Position numbers and translations under genes: made by a program. The notes beneath the pieces were generated by a model, which searched no databases, was not told the DNA's origin, and was given only the letters and a program-made list of their open reading frames with translations. Below, piece after piece: positions 47,101 to 57,310 of a stretch of 64,000 bases of DNA. Numbering within the stretch: the first letter of the stretch is position 1; each line of letters opens with the position of its first letter. Source of the DNA: Liolophura sinensis (Eukaryota; Mollusca; Polyplacophora; Chitonida; Chitonidae); the NCBI RefSeq assembly GCF_032854445.1, contig NC_088297.1, positions 22,953,127-23,017,126 on the forward strand, read 5' to 3'.

Positions 47101-48400
47101 TCCATATATGTTTAAACTGTACCAGCACCTAAACTCCTCACCTTCCACCCAGGCCACACTAATCCATCAAACCCATTGACAGATTTTCCATCTTCATATC
47201 CGAACCGAATACTCATAATGATCCCTACCGACTGGAAAGTCTTCGCTTCTCTGAACACAATAATAGATTTCAAGCCTGCCACTAATTAACTGGTTCTGAG
47301 ACTCCACCAGCACATGGTGATAAATTTTCAGCCTTCGGACATCTTATTAGTTTGTTATATGTACATGTACACATATGTACATTATGTAAATGTATGTCTC
47401 ATCTCTGAATTTAACTTGCCAGATTTTTCCAGTCTTTTGGAGTGTGTGAAAGAATTAGAACATTCGAACTGTCGTCAATAACTTTACCCCAGTTTTTTCA
47501 ACCTCTAAATACCATATATTAGCTGAACGAAAGCCATATCAAACCAGAGATCCCAGCGTAAATGGCTGAGCATTGGCAAGTTACTGACTAAGCCTCTGAC
47601 ATTCCTAAGCCTAGGATTGAACCCTGGATTCTCTCATACATTTACAAGACGGAAGTCCATCACTGCAGCCTTCTGCACCCTCTCTGTTCCGAGTTAATGA
47701 ACAAATAAGTGGCTGGTTGACCTAGGGGATGACAGACCATCCCCGCCCCCGCAGATTAGCGGGCATTGTTTAGGAGATCAGCCGCAGGGAAATCCCACAT
47801 AAACCCTAGCTGCCTTTATGAGCCGTGTAGATACAATGCTCTTCAAGTTCAACCAGCCTCAAGCTGAGGCTCACTGTCAACAACTGATCGTCCAGTGCGC
47901 TCAGTCCAGACGGATGCTAATTTTCATGTGTACATTGCAATATCCAACCCCAGCCATGTCACTGGCAAGTGTATAATAAGCCAATGTACAGGTACGCAAT
48001 ATTGGCATCATCAGCATTCAAATTTGAATAATCCATAATTCTACAGGAAAAATGGACAATCCTCAAGAAAATCCAAGCACGGAGGGATCTTGGATCATTG
48101 CAATAGACATTTACTGCCAAGACGTAGTTCTGTCCGGAAAGGCCATCTACATAATCCTCTCAATGTCAGACTAATTAACAATATAATATTCAAAAATTTC
48201 TGAATCTTTTTTTTTTTTTAACAATGAAGTGAAAACTGACGATTCCTTGTTCCCACCCCGATTAATTGTTTCTGAAGTGAGTCAGTCACAACTAACAGGA
48301 CATAACAAACTAACTAACAAACAAAATTCACATGTATAACATATTACTTTGACGCAATGAATAATTATTACTAACTTAATAACTAACCTGATAGTTTTCC
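44170..48400. other. Intron 1, no gene or repeat family recognised
   Basis: The longest largely unique stretch of the intron. The palindrome TTTGACATGTCAAA lies at 46190-46203. 47640-47900 is GC-richer and looks unique. Frames of up to 88 codons here show no recognisable protein. Confidence 0.5.
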
Positions 48401-48405
48401 ATGTA

Positions 48406-48410
<5 letters not shown>

Positions 48411-48460
<50 letters not shown>

Positions 48461-48482
48461 CACATACATACATACATACATG
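48411..48482. repeat. (TA)n followed by (CATA)n microsatellite
   Basis: About 22 TA repeats, then catacacatacatacatacat. Confidence 0.95.
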
Positions 48483-48884
48483 TATGTTTGTACAACATGG
48501 AAAAGAGTTTGTGTGTCAAAAGTTTGGCAAAATATTACAGAAAGAGTAGAGTTTGTACAGCTATGGCTAAAATTACGGACAATTCAGGCTGACAACGCCG
48601 TTCACTAGCTTCATTACCATATTTAAAATACAAAATGGCAAGTAATGACAAGCATTTACAGGCTTATGCCTGTGTCCCAATGACAGCCTACGGGTTGCTC
48701 AATTAAGCGCTCATTTCATCTTTATACTGGTGCATAAATAGTTTTGACATAAGTATGATAACTGGCTTGCTTGGGCCCTGGGAATATCTGGAGAATGAGA
48801 CATTCACCTACTCCATCTGTTAATAATGAATAATTATAATGCTGAATATAGAGGACACTATCATATTAAATGATTGTACAGCTT

Positions 48885-49115
48885 GTGGTAAATCACCTTA
48901 AATTTTGCCCCTAAAAATGTGCATGTATTTTTTCAAGGCAAATAATGTTACAAATACAATGTATTACTTTTGCTACTGAAATCTATATTTCCCCACTAGG
49001 GTACCTTCCTACATATCAAACTTTCTACTGTGCTTTCCTTTTTGTGTGCTTGTCAGAACTTTCAAAATCTGCCAAAATGTGCAAGATGGCAAAATTTTAG
49101 GTCGTTTACAACTCT
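48885..49115 (-). mobile_element. Degraded family C copy, reverse
   Basis: It begins gtaaatcaccttaaattttg + cccctaaaaatg; a second arm word, tggcaaaattttaggtcgtt, lies at 49087-49106. The middle is diverged. Confidence 0.45.
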
Positions 49116-49382
49116 AAATGTACATGTAGAAGTCTTACATGAGAATATCACACATTTAATTTACCTGTCAAATGCCAATGGTTGCATCCATTTTATCCAA
49201 GAGGGTGGAAAGGTGATTCCATCCAACCATTCCTTGGTGTTTGTTCCATCTATATATTACATGGGTACAAAACCCCTATTATGTACGCAAAGTTCATCTG
49301 CAGTGTAAAGTGCTCACAATTTACCTCTGGCTGACAGACCCCATTATGGATATTCATCCACTGTGAACTTGTGCACACTGTG

Positions 49383-49544
49383 AAGGTACATTCACACCGC
49401 GATATGAAAGGTACATTCACACGGCGATATGAAAGGCTGTTGCTTTGACAAAGATCCCACAGAAGTAGGGAAAGGTACATTCATACAGTGATCTGAAAGG
49501 CTGTTGCTTTGATAATGGTGCCACAGGTGTAGGGATTCCTGCAT
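49383..49544. repeat. Three-fold local repeat
   Basis: aaggtacattcacaccgcga + tatg, aaggtacattcacacggcga, and aaggtacattcatacagtga occur in turn; the block aaaggctgttgctttga repeats twice. Confidence 0.8.
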
Positions 49545-49705
49545 GAATGTCCTCATATCGAAAGGTCTTAAGCGTAGCTTCCTTTAAAAGATGATGTATA
49601 AAAGAACAGCAAATGACCTAAAATATTGTACATCACTACAAAAACTACATTTTTCACCTGATTCTGAGCTTTTTTTTTTTGATCTTACAATGGTGTTTTT
49701 TTTTT

Positions 49706-50009
49706 TACTTATTTATCTGATTGGTGTTTTTGTGCTGTACTCAAGGATATTTCACTCAGCATTATGGTGAGAGGAAACCGGCCATACATGTACATACCCC
49801 AATTCCTCAACATTTTCGCATATGAAAGACCATATCATTGTTATTCATGCACCCTTTTTCACCGGATTTTGAAGACGAAACTACATTAGTTCGGTTGACC
49901 AATTTCAAGCCTTCACAAAAAGTGTAATTTTATGAGTCTACACAAACTAATGCCCTCCGAATATGGTTCAATAACTCTCGTGCAAACAAGAGAAAAAAGT
50001 TGAAGAAGG
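49706..50009 (-). mobile_element. SINE family 1 fragment followed by family B MITE (reverse)
   Basis: 49706-49784 is a SINE tail and central piece (ctgattggtgtttttgtgct, agcattatggtgagaggaaa). It is followed at 49795-50009 by a reverse family B copy (taccccaattcctcaacatt ... acaagagaaaaaagttgaag + aag). Confidence 0.78.
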
Positions 50010-50014
50010 ACACT

Positions 50015-50880
50015 GTTTGATACGGCTCTGCTCGCTACAGTTTAACCAAGGTTCCCATACTCTCTCAGACATCTCTAGTTAGTACTCATACATGTAGGCC
50101 AGAGTAAATGCTTCTGTCCGCCCTACACAGGCCTTCTGGTTGAGACATAATAAATGTCCTATCAAGTCATATAAATAGGGCGCTAACCCCTGGGTACCAG
50201 CAGGATGTACATAACAATAACAAGGCGATGAATGGTATTAATGGGCAGGAGACAGTTCCCCTCTGCTGCCTTGGGTGACTATGGAAGATAAAGGCAGACA
50301 TTGGGTAGGGTACTGAGCTGGGCAGTGAGGACAAACTAGAGTATGTTCTGAGCTTATTAAAGTCCTACAGGTTAAACTAAATAGCTACGGTTCAGACATC
50401 TGGCTATATACATCATGTATGTACAATAACAGATATACATACTTGTACACAACTGTCGGATACATTGCCTTTTTGTTTAGATAAAAAATTACTTTTGTGG
50501 TAGAGGTCAGTTGTGCTAGGTTGATGGCATCAGCGGGAGTAACCATATTGACATTTATGCCTTAGTTCAACACTTTTAAAAATGGCAAAAAATCTGGTTT
50601 TGTTCATTGTTGACATCAGAGTGATATATAATATTCACTTCATATGTATGAACATGATAATTATGCTGTTATTTACGTACCTACTTGAGTTTTGCTTGAT
50701 TACCTGCTTTGTGAGTTAGTTTTACAATAGATGAAGTATGACTGGATTCTCCGGATTCACATAAAAACTGGCACCTATACTGAAAGTTCTAGCCCTGATC
50801 ACCCTGACAGAGTTAAGGCTTGTTAAGGCCAAGCTGAATATACAATATGACTTCCAAAACTTAGCATCTACATGTACAAG
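50015..50880. other. Intron 1, no feature recognised
   Basis: No repeat shared with other parts of the window and no coding pattern. Confidence 0.5.
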
Positions 50881-50883
50881 AAT

Positions 50884-51080
50884 AGTACCATAATTCTTCT
50901 CAAATTTGGGACAGATATCAGTAGTATTGAAGGTAGAATATTACATTTCTTTACCAGGTTTTTGAACAAGTAAAGACATGAGTGTGTTGTTCATTAGATG
51001 GTCAAACCATGTGAGAAAAATGAATCCGATATATATACTGACTAAAATGACCAGACCTGGTGTCCGAAATTTTACAGCAT
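50884..51080 (-). mobile_element. MITE-like family D, reverse copy
   Basis: It begins agtaccataattcttctcaa + atttgggaca and continues atcagtagtattgaaggtag, gtgttgttcattagatggtc, the reverse complement of the copies at 2370 and 30415. Confidence 0.72.
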
Positions 51081-51692
51081 TTTTTTTAACAAAGTTATCA
51101 AGTCAGAAAGAGGCAGACAAAATACAAGAAGAAATGGAACTGGCCCATGAAACATAATAAAGCAAAAGCAGGAAAGACAGCAGTAGCCTCTAGTCAAGGA
51201 GTGTGGAAAATCAGACAACGTCCTACAGCTGGTACACCTCAATTCTGAAGCGTATCATACAGCAAAGCACTTGAACGACCGCAGAGCAGCCACCATCACA
51301 CAAATCAATGCGGTAATTGTTAGGAAATACAACCTCCACAGCTGTGCCGCACAGTTGACTGTATAACTATATCTAAGCTAGCCAGGCCACTGCATGGATC
51401 ATTGAACAGAGGCAAACTATTGTCACATCCATATATCCACCCAATAGCTTCAAATACAGGGTATAAATATATAGAGTTCCGCAAAGAGATCAGAGTGGAT
51501 AATCATAGTGAATAATGCTTGTGGCCCCAGGGGTGGATTTATACAGTCTATACAGTATCAGGTTGTGGGTAGATCATGGGAATGAACAACAACAACAACA
51601 ACAAAGCATACTATGTGTCATAGAGCAACAATGTACATGGATTTATAAGCTGTACCATTAACATGCATGGGCACTACCAGGAGTTACATGTA

Positions 51693-51913
51693 CTGTAAAT
51701 CTTCAACTTTTTTGACCTCTTTAGAGAAAGCAATTTTTGTCAGTGGAATTTATGGACACAATTATCAGGAAAATGACACCAAAGATGATTTGTTTGCTTC
51801 ACTAAAAAGCTTCATTTAACTGTACAGATTATTTCTCTACACCCCATAGTTCTCTCAAAAAGTTTCAAAACACAGGTCACAGTAGTTGTGCAAAATTTTA
51901 AAAACTTAGGGAA
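51693..51913 (+). mobile_element. MITE-like family A, copy
   Basis: It runs from ctgtaaatcttcaacttttt through ctctacaccccatagttctc to caaaattttaaaaacttagg + gaa. Confidence 0.75.
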
Positions 51914-51914
51914 A

Positions 51915-53200
51915 TCTAGTTGTTGCACTTTAAAAGGTAGAAAGGTCTATTTTTACCTCACTTTTTGTCAGTAAAATGTAATTTGAAAAGAAGCACCATC
52001 CAGGTATAAGGACTCTCAATTAAGGAAGACTAGGCCCAGGCTACAATAGAACACCTGTACACATCGACAACCCTCACCTGGAATGAATCGTGAATAGCGC
52101 ACAATAATTCAGTTTACAGGAATTTTGCTCCATGGAAAGAGGCCATTACAATTTAAAAATGATCTTCTCTTATCTCAACTAAATAATTCTAGCCAATCAG
52201 ATTGTGTATGCCTTCAGTATCAGAAAATTTATACCCCGTCTCCCCAAAAGGCATACATGTATATGATAAACTTACAGGTGAGCAGAGGTCTTTGCAATGC
52301 TTTGCTATAGTTCTGAAATAGGCCTGACCTCCCTTGCCGGGGCTCGACTGGAAACCTCTATTATCAAGTTTTCAATGGGAAATAACAGCCTCTGCTCTGC
52401 AGGTAAATGTGATCAAATTAATTCACCACTGACAAGGTAAAATGAAAGAGAATCAGTTCTTCAGCCGTGGAGAGGACAGTTTGGTGGAAGGAGGGGGTGG
52501 AGGGGACAGGAGCTTGGTTGTAAAGTCTGTCAGGCTCCAGTACACACGTCTTATAAACAGCAGTATGAGGACAGCCCCCTGCAGCACATAGGAAAACACA
52601 TCAGCCCAGGTATGCTACCAACGTATAGTCAAATATGAAAAACCGGTTTCTGGCCTCTCGATCATTTCAGCTCATTTTCAATAGCAAAGGTCAGGTATAA
52701 AGCTAACACAGGTATGTGCAGTGCTAAAATAGAACGAATGAGTTTGGTCACGATGACATATACATGTCAATGCACTGTGCATCCATGTATACAGACTCAT
52801 ACCAAGATCAAAATATGCATTTAAATGTAACTCCTTGGTGGCATAAAACAAATGTTTAACAATGGCTGTCTGAAAATAAGCATATATGCATACATGTATC
52901 TGATGGGCAGTCATGGCCTCATTTTACAATTTTTTTTTTTTTTTTTAACATCTTATCTTTTAACACGGGCCTCCTATCCTTGTATCACGCTTCTCAGTGT
53001 GATGCAAGGTGATGCAAGGTGATGCAAAATCTTATATGGACGGTAAAGCTCTGTGGCAGTTATTAGAAATTTGTGCTTGTTCACCGATAGAGAAGCAGTC
53101 AGTGGGTCAGGTGGGGCCGTTGCCAGGGCAACCAGGGTAAATCTCTGCCTTCACTAATTATTTGCCAAACTTAAATCAAGGCATACGGTGTAAATCTGAT
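51915..53200. other. Intron 1, no gene
   Basis: Only a T-run at 52930-52946 and a short gatgcaaggt triplet repeat near 53000-53030. Confidence 0.5.
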
Positions 53201-53204
53201 GATT

Positions 53205-53338
53205 TATTTATTTACTTGATTGTTGTGTTACACTATACTCAAGATGACTTCACTCATACTACAGTAGCCAACATTATGATGGGAGGAATCGGGGCAGAGC
53301 CCGGGGAAAATCCACGCCAATCCGCAGCTTGCTGTTTT
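53205..53338 (-). mobile_element. SINE family 1, truncated copy
   Basis: Tail and central domain (gatttatttatttacttgat, tgatgggaggaatcggggca, ccgcagcttgctg); it stops where the next SINE begins. Confidence 0.85.
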
Positions 53339-53346
53339 ACTACTGC

Positions 53347-53614
53347 TTGATTTATTTATTTGATTGCTGTTTTATGCCGTACTCAAGAATATTTGACTTG
53401 TCCGACGGTGGCCAGCATTATGGTGGGAGGAAACCGGGCAGAGCCAGGGGAAACCCACGACCTTCCGCAGGTTGCTGTATACCTTCCCACGTACTGCCGG
53501 AGAGGAAGCCAGCATGAGCTGGACTTGAACTCACCGCGACCGCATTGGTGAGAGACTCCATGGGTCATTACGTTGCGCTAGCGTGCTAACCAACTGAGCC
53601 ATGGTGACCCCCTA
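53347..53614 (-). mobile_element. SINE family 1, full-length copy
   Basis: The best-preserved copy in the window: ATTT tail, gctgttttatgccgtactca, ggtggccagcattatggtgg, ggaaaccgggcagagccagg, then the reversed head (gcatgagctggacttgaact, gcgaccgcattggtgagaga, gcgtgctaaccaactgagcc). TACTACT occurs on both sides and may be the target-site duplication. Confidence 0.92.
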
Positions 53615-53980
53615 CTACTCCATGAATACAGTCAGTCTCACCAATGTTGATAACACCCTCTTCTGTACATTAAACACATGCATATGTTTAGGAGTGCATT
53701 TGTTGGAATAGCCTCATATCAGGCTTTATAGATACATGTATAAAATGTCAGACAGCGGAAGTGATCTGAAAGCCATTAATTCCACTATCAGTCTGAAGAT
53801 CATGAAACCTTTCCTAACTAAACCTGCCATCTGTGATCTATTGCAGATTTAAACTGCACGTTGCCTAGTTCAAACAAACACATATAGAAGCTTTTATATG
53901 GTTTCTTGACACATTTTATTCTGCTGTCTGTTTCATGCATGCACCCCCTAAAAGTCTAAAGGATCTCAGTGAACATGTAG

Positions 53981-54182
53981 CTGTAAATCCTCAACTTTTT
54001 CAATCACCAAAGCAGTTTTTCCCCTGGAATTTATGCATGCAATTCTTCTGAAAATTTCCTAAAAATGACTGGTGTCATTTTAAAGATGCAAGCTTCATAT
54101 AAGTGTGCAAATTACTTCTCTACACCTCGTAGTTCTCTCAGAATGTTTCAGAGGTGGTTGAACAGATTGAAGAATCAGGGTG
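53981..54182 (+). mobile_element. MITE-like family A, copy
   Basis: It runs from ctgtaaatcctcaacttttt to gttgaacagattgaagaatc + agggt; the family word gtagttctctcagaatgttt is intact. Confidence 0.75.
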
Positions 54183-54360
54183 GTTCAGCTGAAGTTATAT
54201 AAATCTACAAGTCTATGTTAACTGTAGCCGTCACCATCTTCACTTCCTGTGATGAATACTGGTCTAACATCATTCATTAAAAATAAATAAATAACCAATA
54301 GAAGAAACGCACAAAACGATTGAATCTCACAATATATGTGATAGAAACTAATTCTCACTT

Positions 54361-54540
54361 ATCAATTTATTTATTTATTTATTTGACTGGTGTTTTACGC
54401 CGTACTCAAGAATATTTCACTTATACAATGGCGGCCAGCATTATGGTGGATGGAAACCGGGCACAGCCCAAGGGAAACCCACGACCATCCGCAGGTTGCT
54501 GCCAGACCTTCCTACTTACGGCCAGAGATGAACTCACTCA
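54361..54540 (-). mobile_element. SINE family 1, partial copy
   Basis: Tail, ctggtgttttacgccgtact, aatggcggccagcattatgg, cgaccatccgcaggttgctg; the tRNA head is missing. A further tail fragment lies at 54838-54890. Confidence 0.85.
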
Positions 54541-55189
54541 TCAAAGTTGGATTTTGAGAAATATCAACTCTGATAACATGGCTGTTAATTTCACAGTGAA
54601 AGTCATTTGAGTTATTCGGCAGTTGAACTGATCAGGTAAATATTAACATAATTTCTATTAGCACCTCGACCTTAGATTACTTTGCTGGCTTCTGGTTCCA
54701 GCACTAATAAAAGTCCATTTCAATACTGTCTTACACGGAAAGTTAGGTTAGCTTTCAAGATCTGTACATAGTACCTGTCTATTTGGGTAATAGAAAGAAA
54801 AGTAATCTCAAAAATTTAATATCAAGCAATATGTAGGTTATTTATTTATTTATCAATAATTGTTTAACCGCATACCCAAGAATGTAGGCCTATGCATATT
54901 AAACACCTTTCGTATAAGCAGTCCTAGACGTCAGACGAAAGACGATGAGCAGATATCGTGTACACTGTATATCGGAAATTCCTTACACACCCAGCTATAT
55001 TCCTGTCCTTTCAGTCACGAAAGCTAAAAGGACCTCAAAAGATCTTAACTGTTACTAAAGACGATTTCGGTTGTAATGTAATTTGACTCTTAAACAGAAA
55101 ATACGTGGGCAGACGGCCGTGAGTCATCCAACTCCACGGCTACTTTCACAAACATTTCAAAGCAAATTCAACGCAATCAAACTAGGTCA

Positions 55190-55373
55190 GTTCTCTTTAT
55201 CAGCAAACGCTTCACTCTGTCGCGATGTCGCCTGCGCTTGCCTGGGTTAGAACGGCTTTGTACGTTACAACACAACGTGGTGTTCTCATTTCTCCCCACA
55301 AGTTCATCCTACCCAGGAGATCGTGTACAGACAACAGATTGAACAGTGACAATCAAAATTAAACAGCACTTAC
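55190..55373 (-). promoter_or_regulatory. CpG-dense start of intron 1 beside candidate exon 1
   Basis: A stretch with frequent CpG (tgtcgcgatgtcgcctgcgc, tacgttacaacacaacgtgg) in contrast to the surrounding intron. Together with 55374-55550 it forms the most CpG-rich few hundred bases upstream of exon A. I infer a promoter-proximal region. Confidence 0.35.
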
Positions 55374-55530
55374 CTGTAGGTTTGAACGGAATTCCGAGTT
55401 CGTAAATACAAAGCCTAGTTTAGGCGGCCACTCAAACCACCTTCCGCTCTTCTCTGCAGGTAATATCATACGGGCACCTTACAACCGGATGTGCACAAAG
55501 AATCGTGACGTAGTACGCATGGTTGTCACC
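55374..55530 (-). other. Candidate 5' untranslated exon 1 and promoter
   Basis: On the gene strand a unique CpG-bearing stretch ends in the consensus donor CCTACAG|GTAAGTG at 55374. Exon A begins with an acceptor inside its leader, so an upstream donor is required. The segment holds no long ORF, as expected of a leader. A CRE-like TACGTCA lies near 55505-55511. The start is unknown. Other consensus donors in intron 1 mean this choice is an inference. Confidence 0.35.
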
Positions 55531-55559
55531 GCCGAGGTTTTCCTTTTTTCAGCGCGTTG

Positions 55560-56465
55560 CGCCATTATTTGTATAGCTACGGTAAAGACGTACACGCTTG
55601 CACATGTAGCACATGTTACCCTCTTAAAATACCGTACATTATTTATCTAACCGGAGACATTGTACAAATATTCCATGGTACATACACTGTGTACAGCGGT
55701 GACTTACAAGACTTTGTATTTATTTTTAAAGCAGGGCCTATGAGCAATAGAAATTCTCTCAAAAAGAAAAAAAAAATCATAATTTTTTGGTGCATTTTAA
55801 AATCAGTTTTTTTTCTTTTGAGTGCTTTTATATTTTATTTAAATGTATTTCTTTATTGCAGAAATTGTAAAGTTGTTTTTTTATGTAGTGCGTGAAAATT
55901 AGGTAGGCCTAATGCTTCATTCTGGAGTGGTTTTGTCTTTTTATTTGATTTGTGTATAACGCCGTATTCTGTTTATAGCTGCATAGATTATATAACAAAA
56001 ATCGTGTAAAAACGCACGTCAGCTATCTTCCGGGACATAAACGGCCCCTGGCCCCGGGATCACAAAGCGACCTTTGTCCAAATTTCCATCATTAAACTTG
56101 ATATCTTCCTGTCCTTTGTTTAGGCGGAAATTTGTGTACAATAACTTGCCCGGAATTTATACTGTCAAGGAATATTTTTGACCTTGTTACGTAAGAAGTA
56201 ACAATTTTCAAGTAATTTCAAATTTTGACTTAAGTCTCAGATATCTTGGTGATCCCAGGGCCTGAGCCACCTCAAGGACCTAAGTCTAGATTTCAGCGGC
56301 TTCCTACAATTTTAGCCACCACAAATTATCTAAAGCCGCGTCCCAGGTTACATGTACATCTCAGAACACAGGACTTCCACTATTATCTTCCCCTAGATTC
56401 CCATTTGCAGCTATACAGCCAAGGTCCGCTTACATATATGTAGCATCTCCAGCTTACACCATATT
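55560..56465. other. Upstream flank, no gene
   Basis: AT-rich with a SINE tail-like fragment at 55935-55970. A plus-strand frame of 112 codons at 55557-55895 is Phe/Lys-rich from homopolymers and shows no recognisable domain. Confidence 0.45.
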
Positions 56466-56470
56466 CCTCC

Positions 56471-56680
56471 TAATTATCATCCAAAAGTGGCATAAAAAAC
56501 GCACATCTGGCTAGCAGAAAGGCCAGAATTTCCGGGGCCTATGAGGCCCCTAGACACGGTTATTTAGTTTTGATCACGCCTAATTACCATCCAAAAGTGG
56601 CATAAAAAACGCACATCTGGCTAGCAGAAAGGCCAGAATTTCCGGGGCCTATGAGGCCCCTAGACACGGTTATTTAAGTT
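56471..56680. repeat. Tandem duplication, 110-bp offset, each copy with a hairpin
   Basis: 56471-56569 and 56581-56679 are nearly identical (one change in the first ten bases). Each contains ggggcctatgaggcccc, a 7-bp perfect stem with a 3-base loop. Confidence 0.93.
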
Positions 56681-56824
56681 TTCTTCCTGAAGACCCCAAA
56701 AGGCTTGTGTATCTTGCCCTTATTTTAGTATACAGTATAGTGTACTTCGTCTCTGCAGCCGCCCCCCCCCCCCCACCCCACAACCACCTGAGCCATCCAC
56801 CCAACCACGTCAAACAACATCCAG

Positions 56825-56930
56825 ATAAATCTTATTTATTGGCGTTAACGGTGTTTCACGCAACAATGGAGAATATATCTGGTATATAATGGTGAAAGGA
56901 AACCGGACAGAGCCCAAGGGAAACCACCTG
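56825..56930 (-). mobile_element. SINE family 1 fragment
   Basis: ggcgttaacggtgtttcacg, then tataatggtgaaaggaaacc + ggacagagcccaaggg. A C-run (56761-56775) lies just left. Confidence 0.6.
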
Positions 56931-57310
56931 AAATAATTTATTGTTTCACACTTTGCTGGTCATCATAATTTTCAGCAATACTTGTAATCTCGCCTTACAG
57001 AGTCTTAAGCACTCGTCCATTGCTTATATTAGCAAACCCTGATCACGTGTTACATGGTTATACCATTTCCCGATATTTACTTATGAACGATATAAAATCC
57101 GGGTTTATTACCTGCCAATAAAAAAAATTGGGGCGTATAAAGTGGTGTAGGCCTATAAATCGGCCGTGATCAGTTTGGGATAATACCGCATGACTAATTT
57201 ATTCCATAATATTGGATGAGGTGTTAGGCCAAATACTTCCCAGATTAGACGACGGCAAAGCACTGCCGGGGTTTACGACCTGTTGGAATAATAAAGACGA
57301 CTACGTGTAA

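Noticed and set aside
53347-53614. tRNA gene on the minus strand at the right end of the SINE
   Set aside because: The tRNA-like head with A- and B-box resemblance is part of a dispersed SINE and lacks a complete cloverleaf.
53205-53614. Plus-strand frames of about 60 codons reading the SINE body
   Set aside because: They follow the repeat copies and recur at each SINE; no protein domain.
55557-55895. 112-codon plus-strand frame near the candidate promoter
   Set aside because: Low-complexity Phe/Lys/Ile content from A- and T-runs, no domain; could at most be chance antisense ORF.
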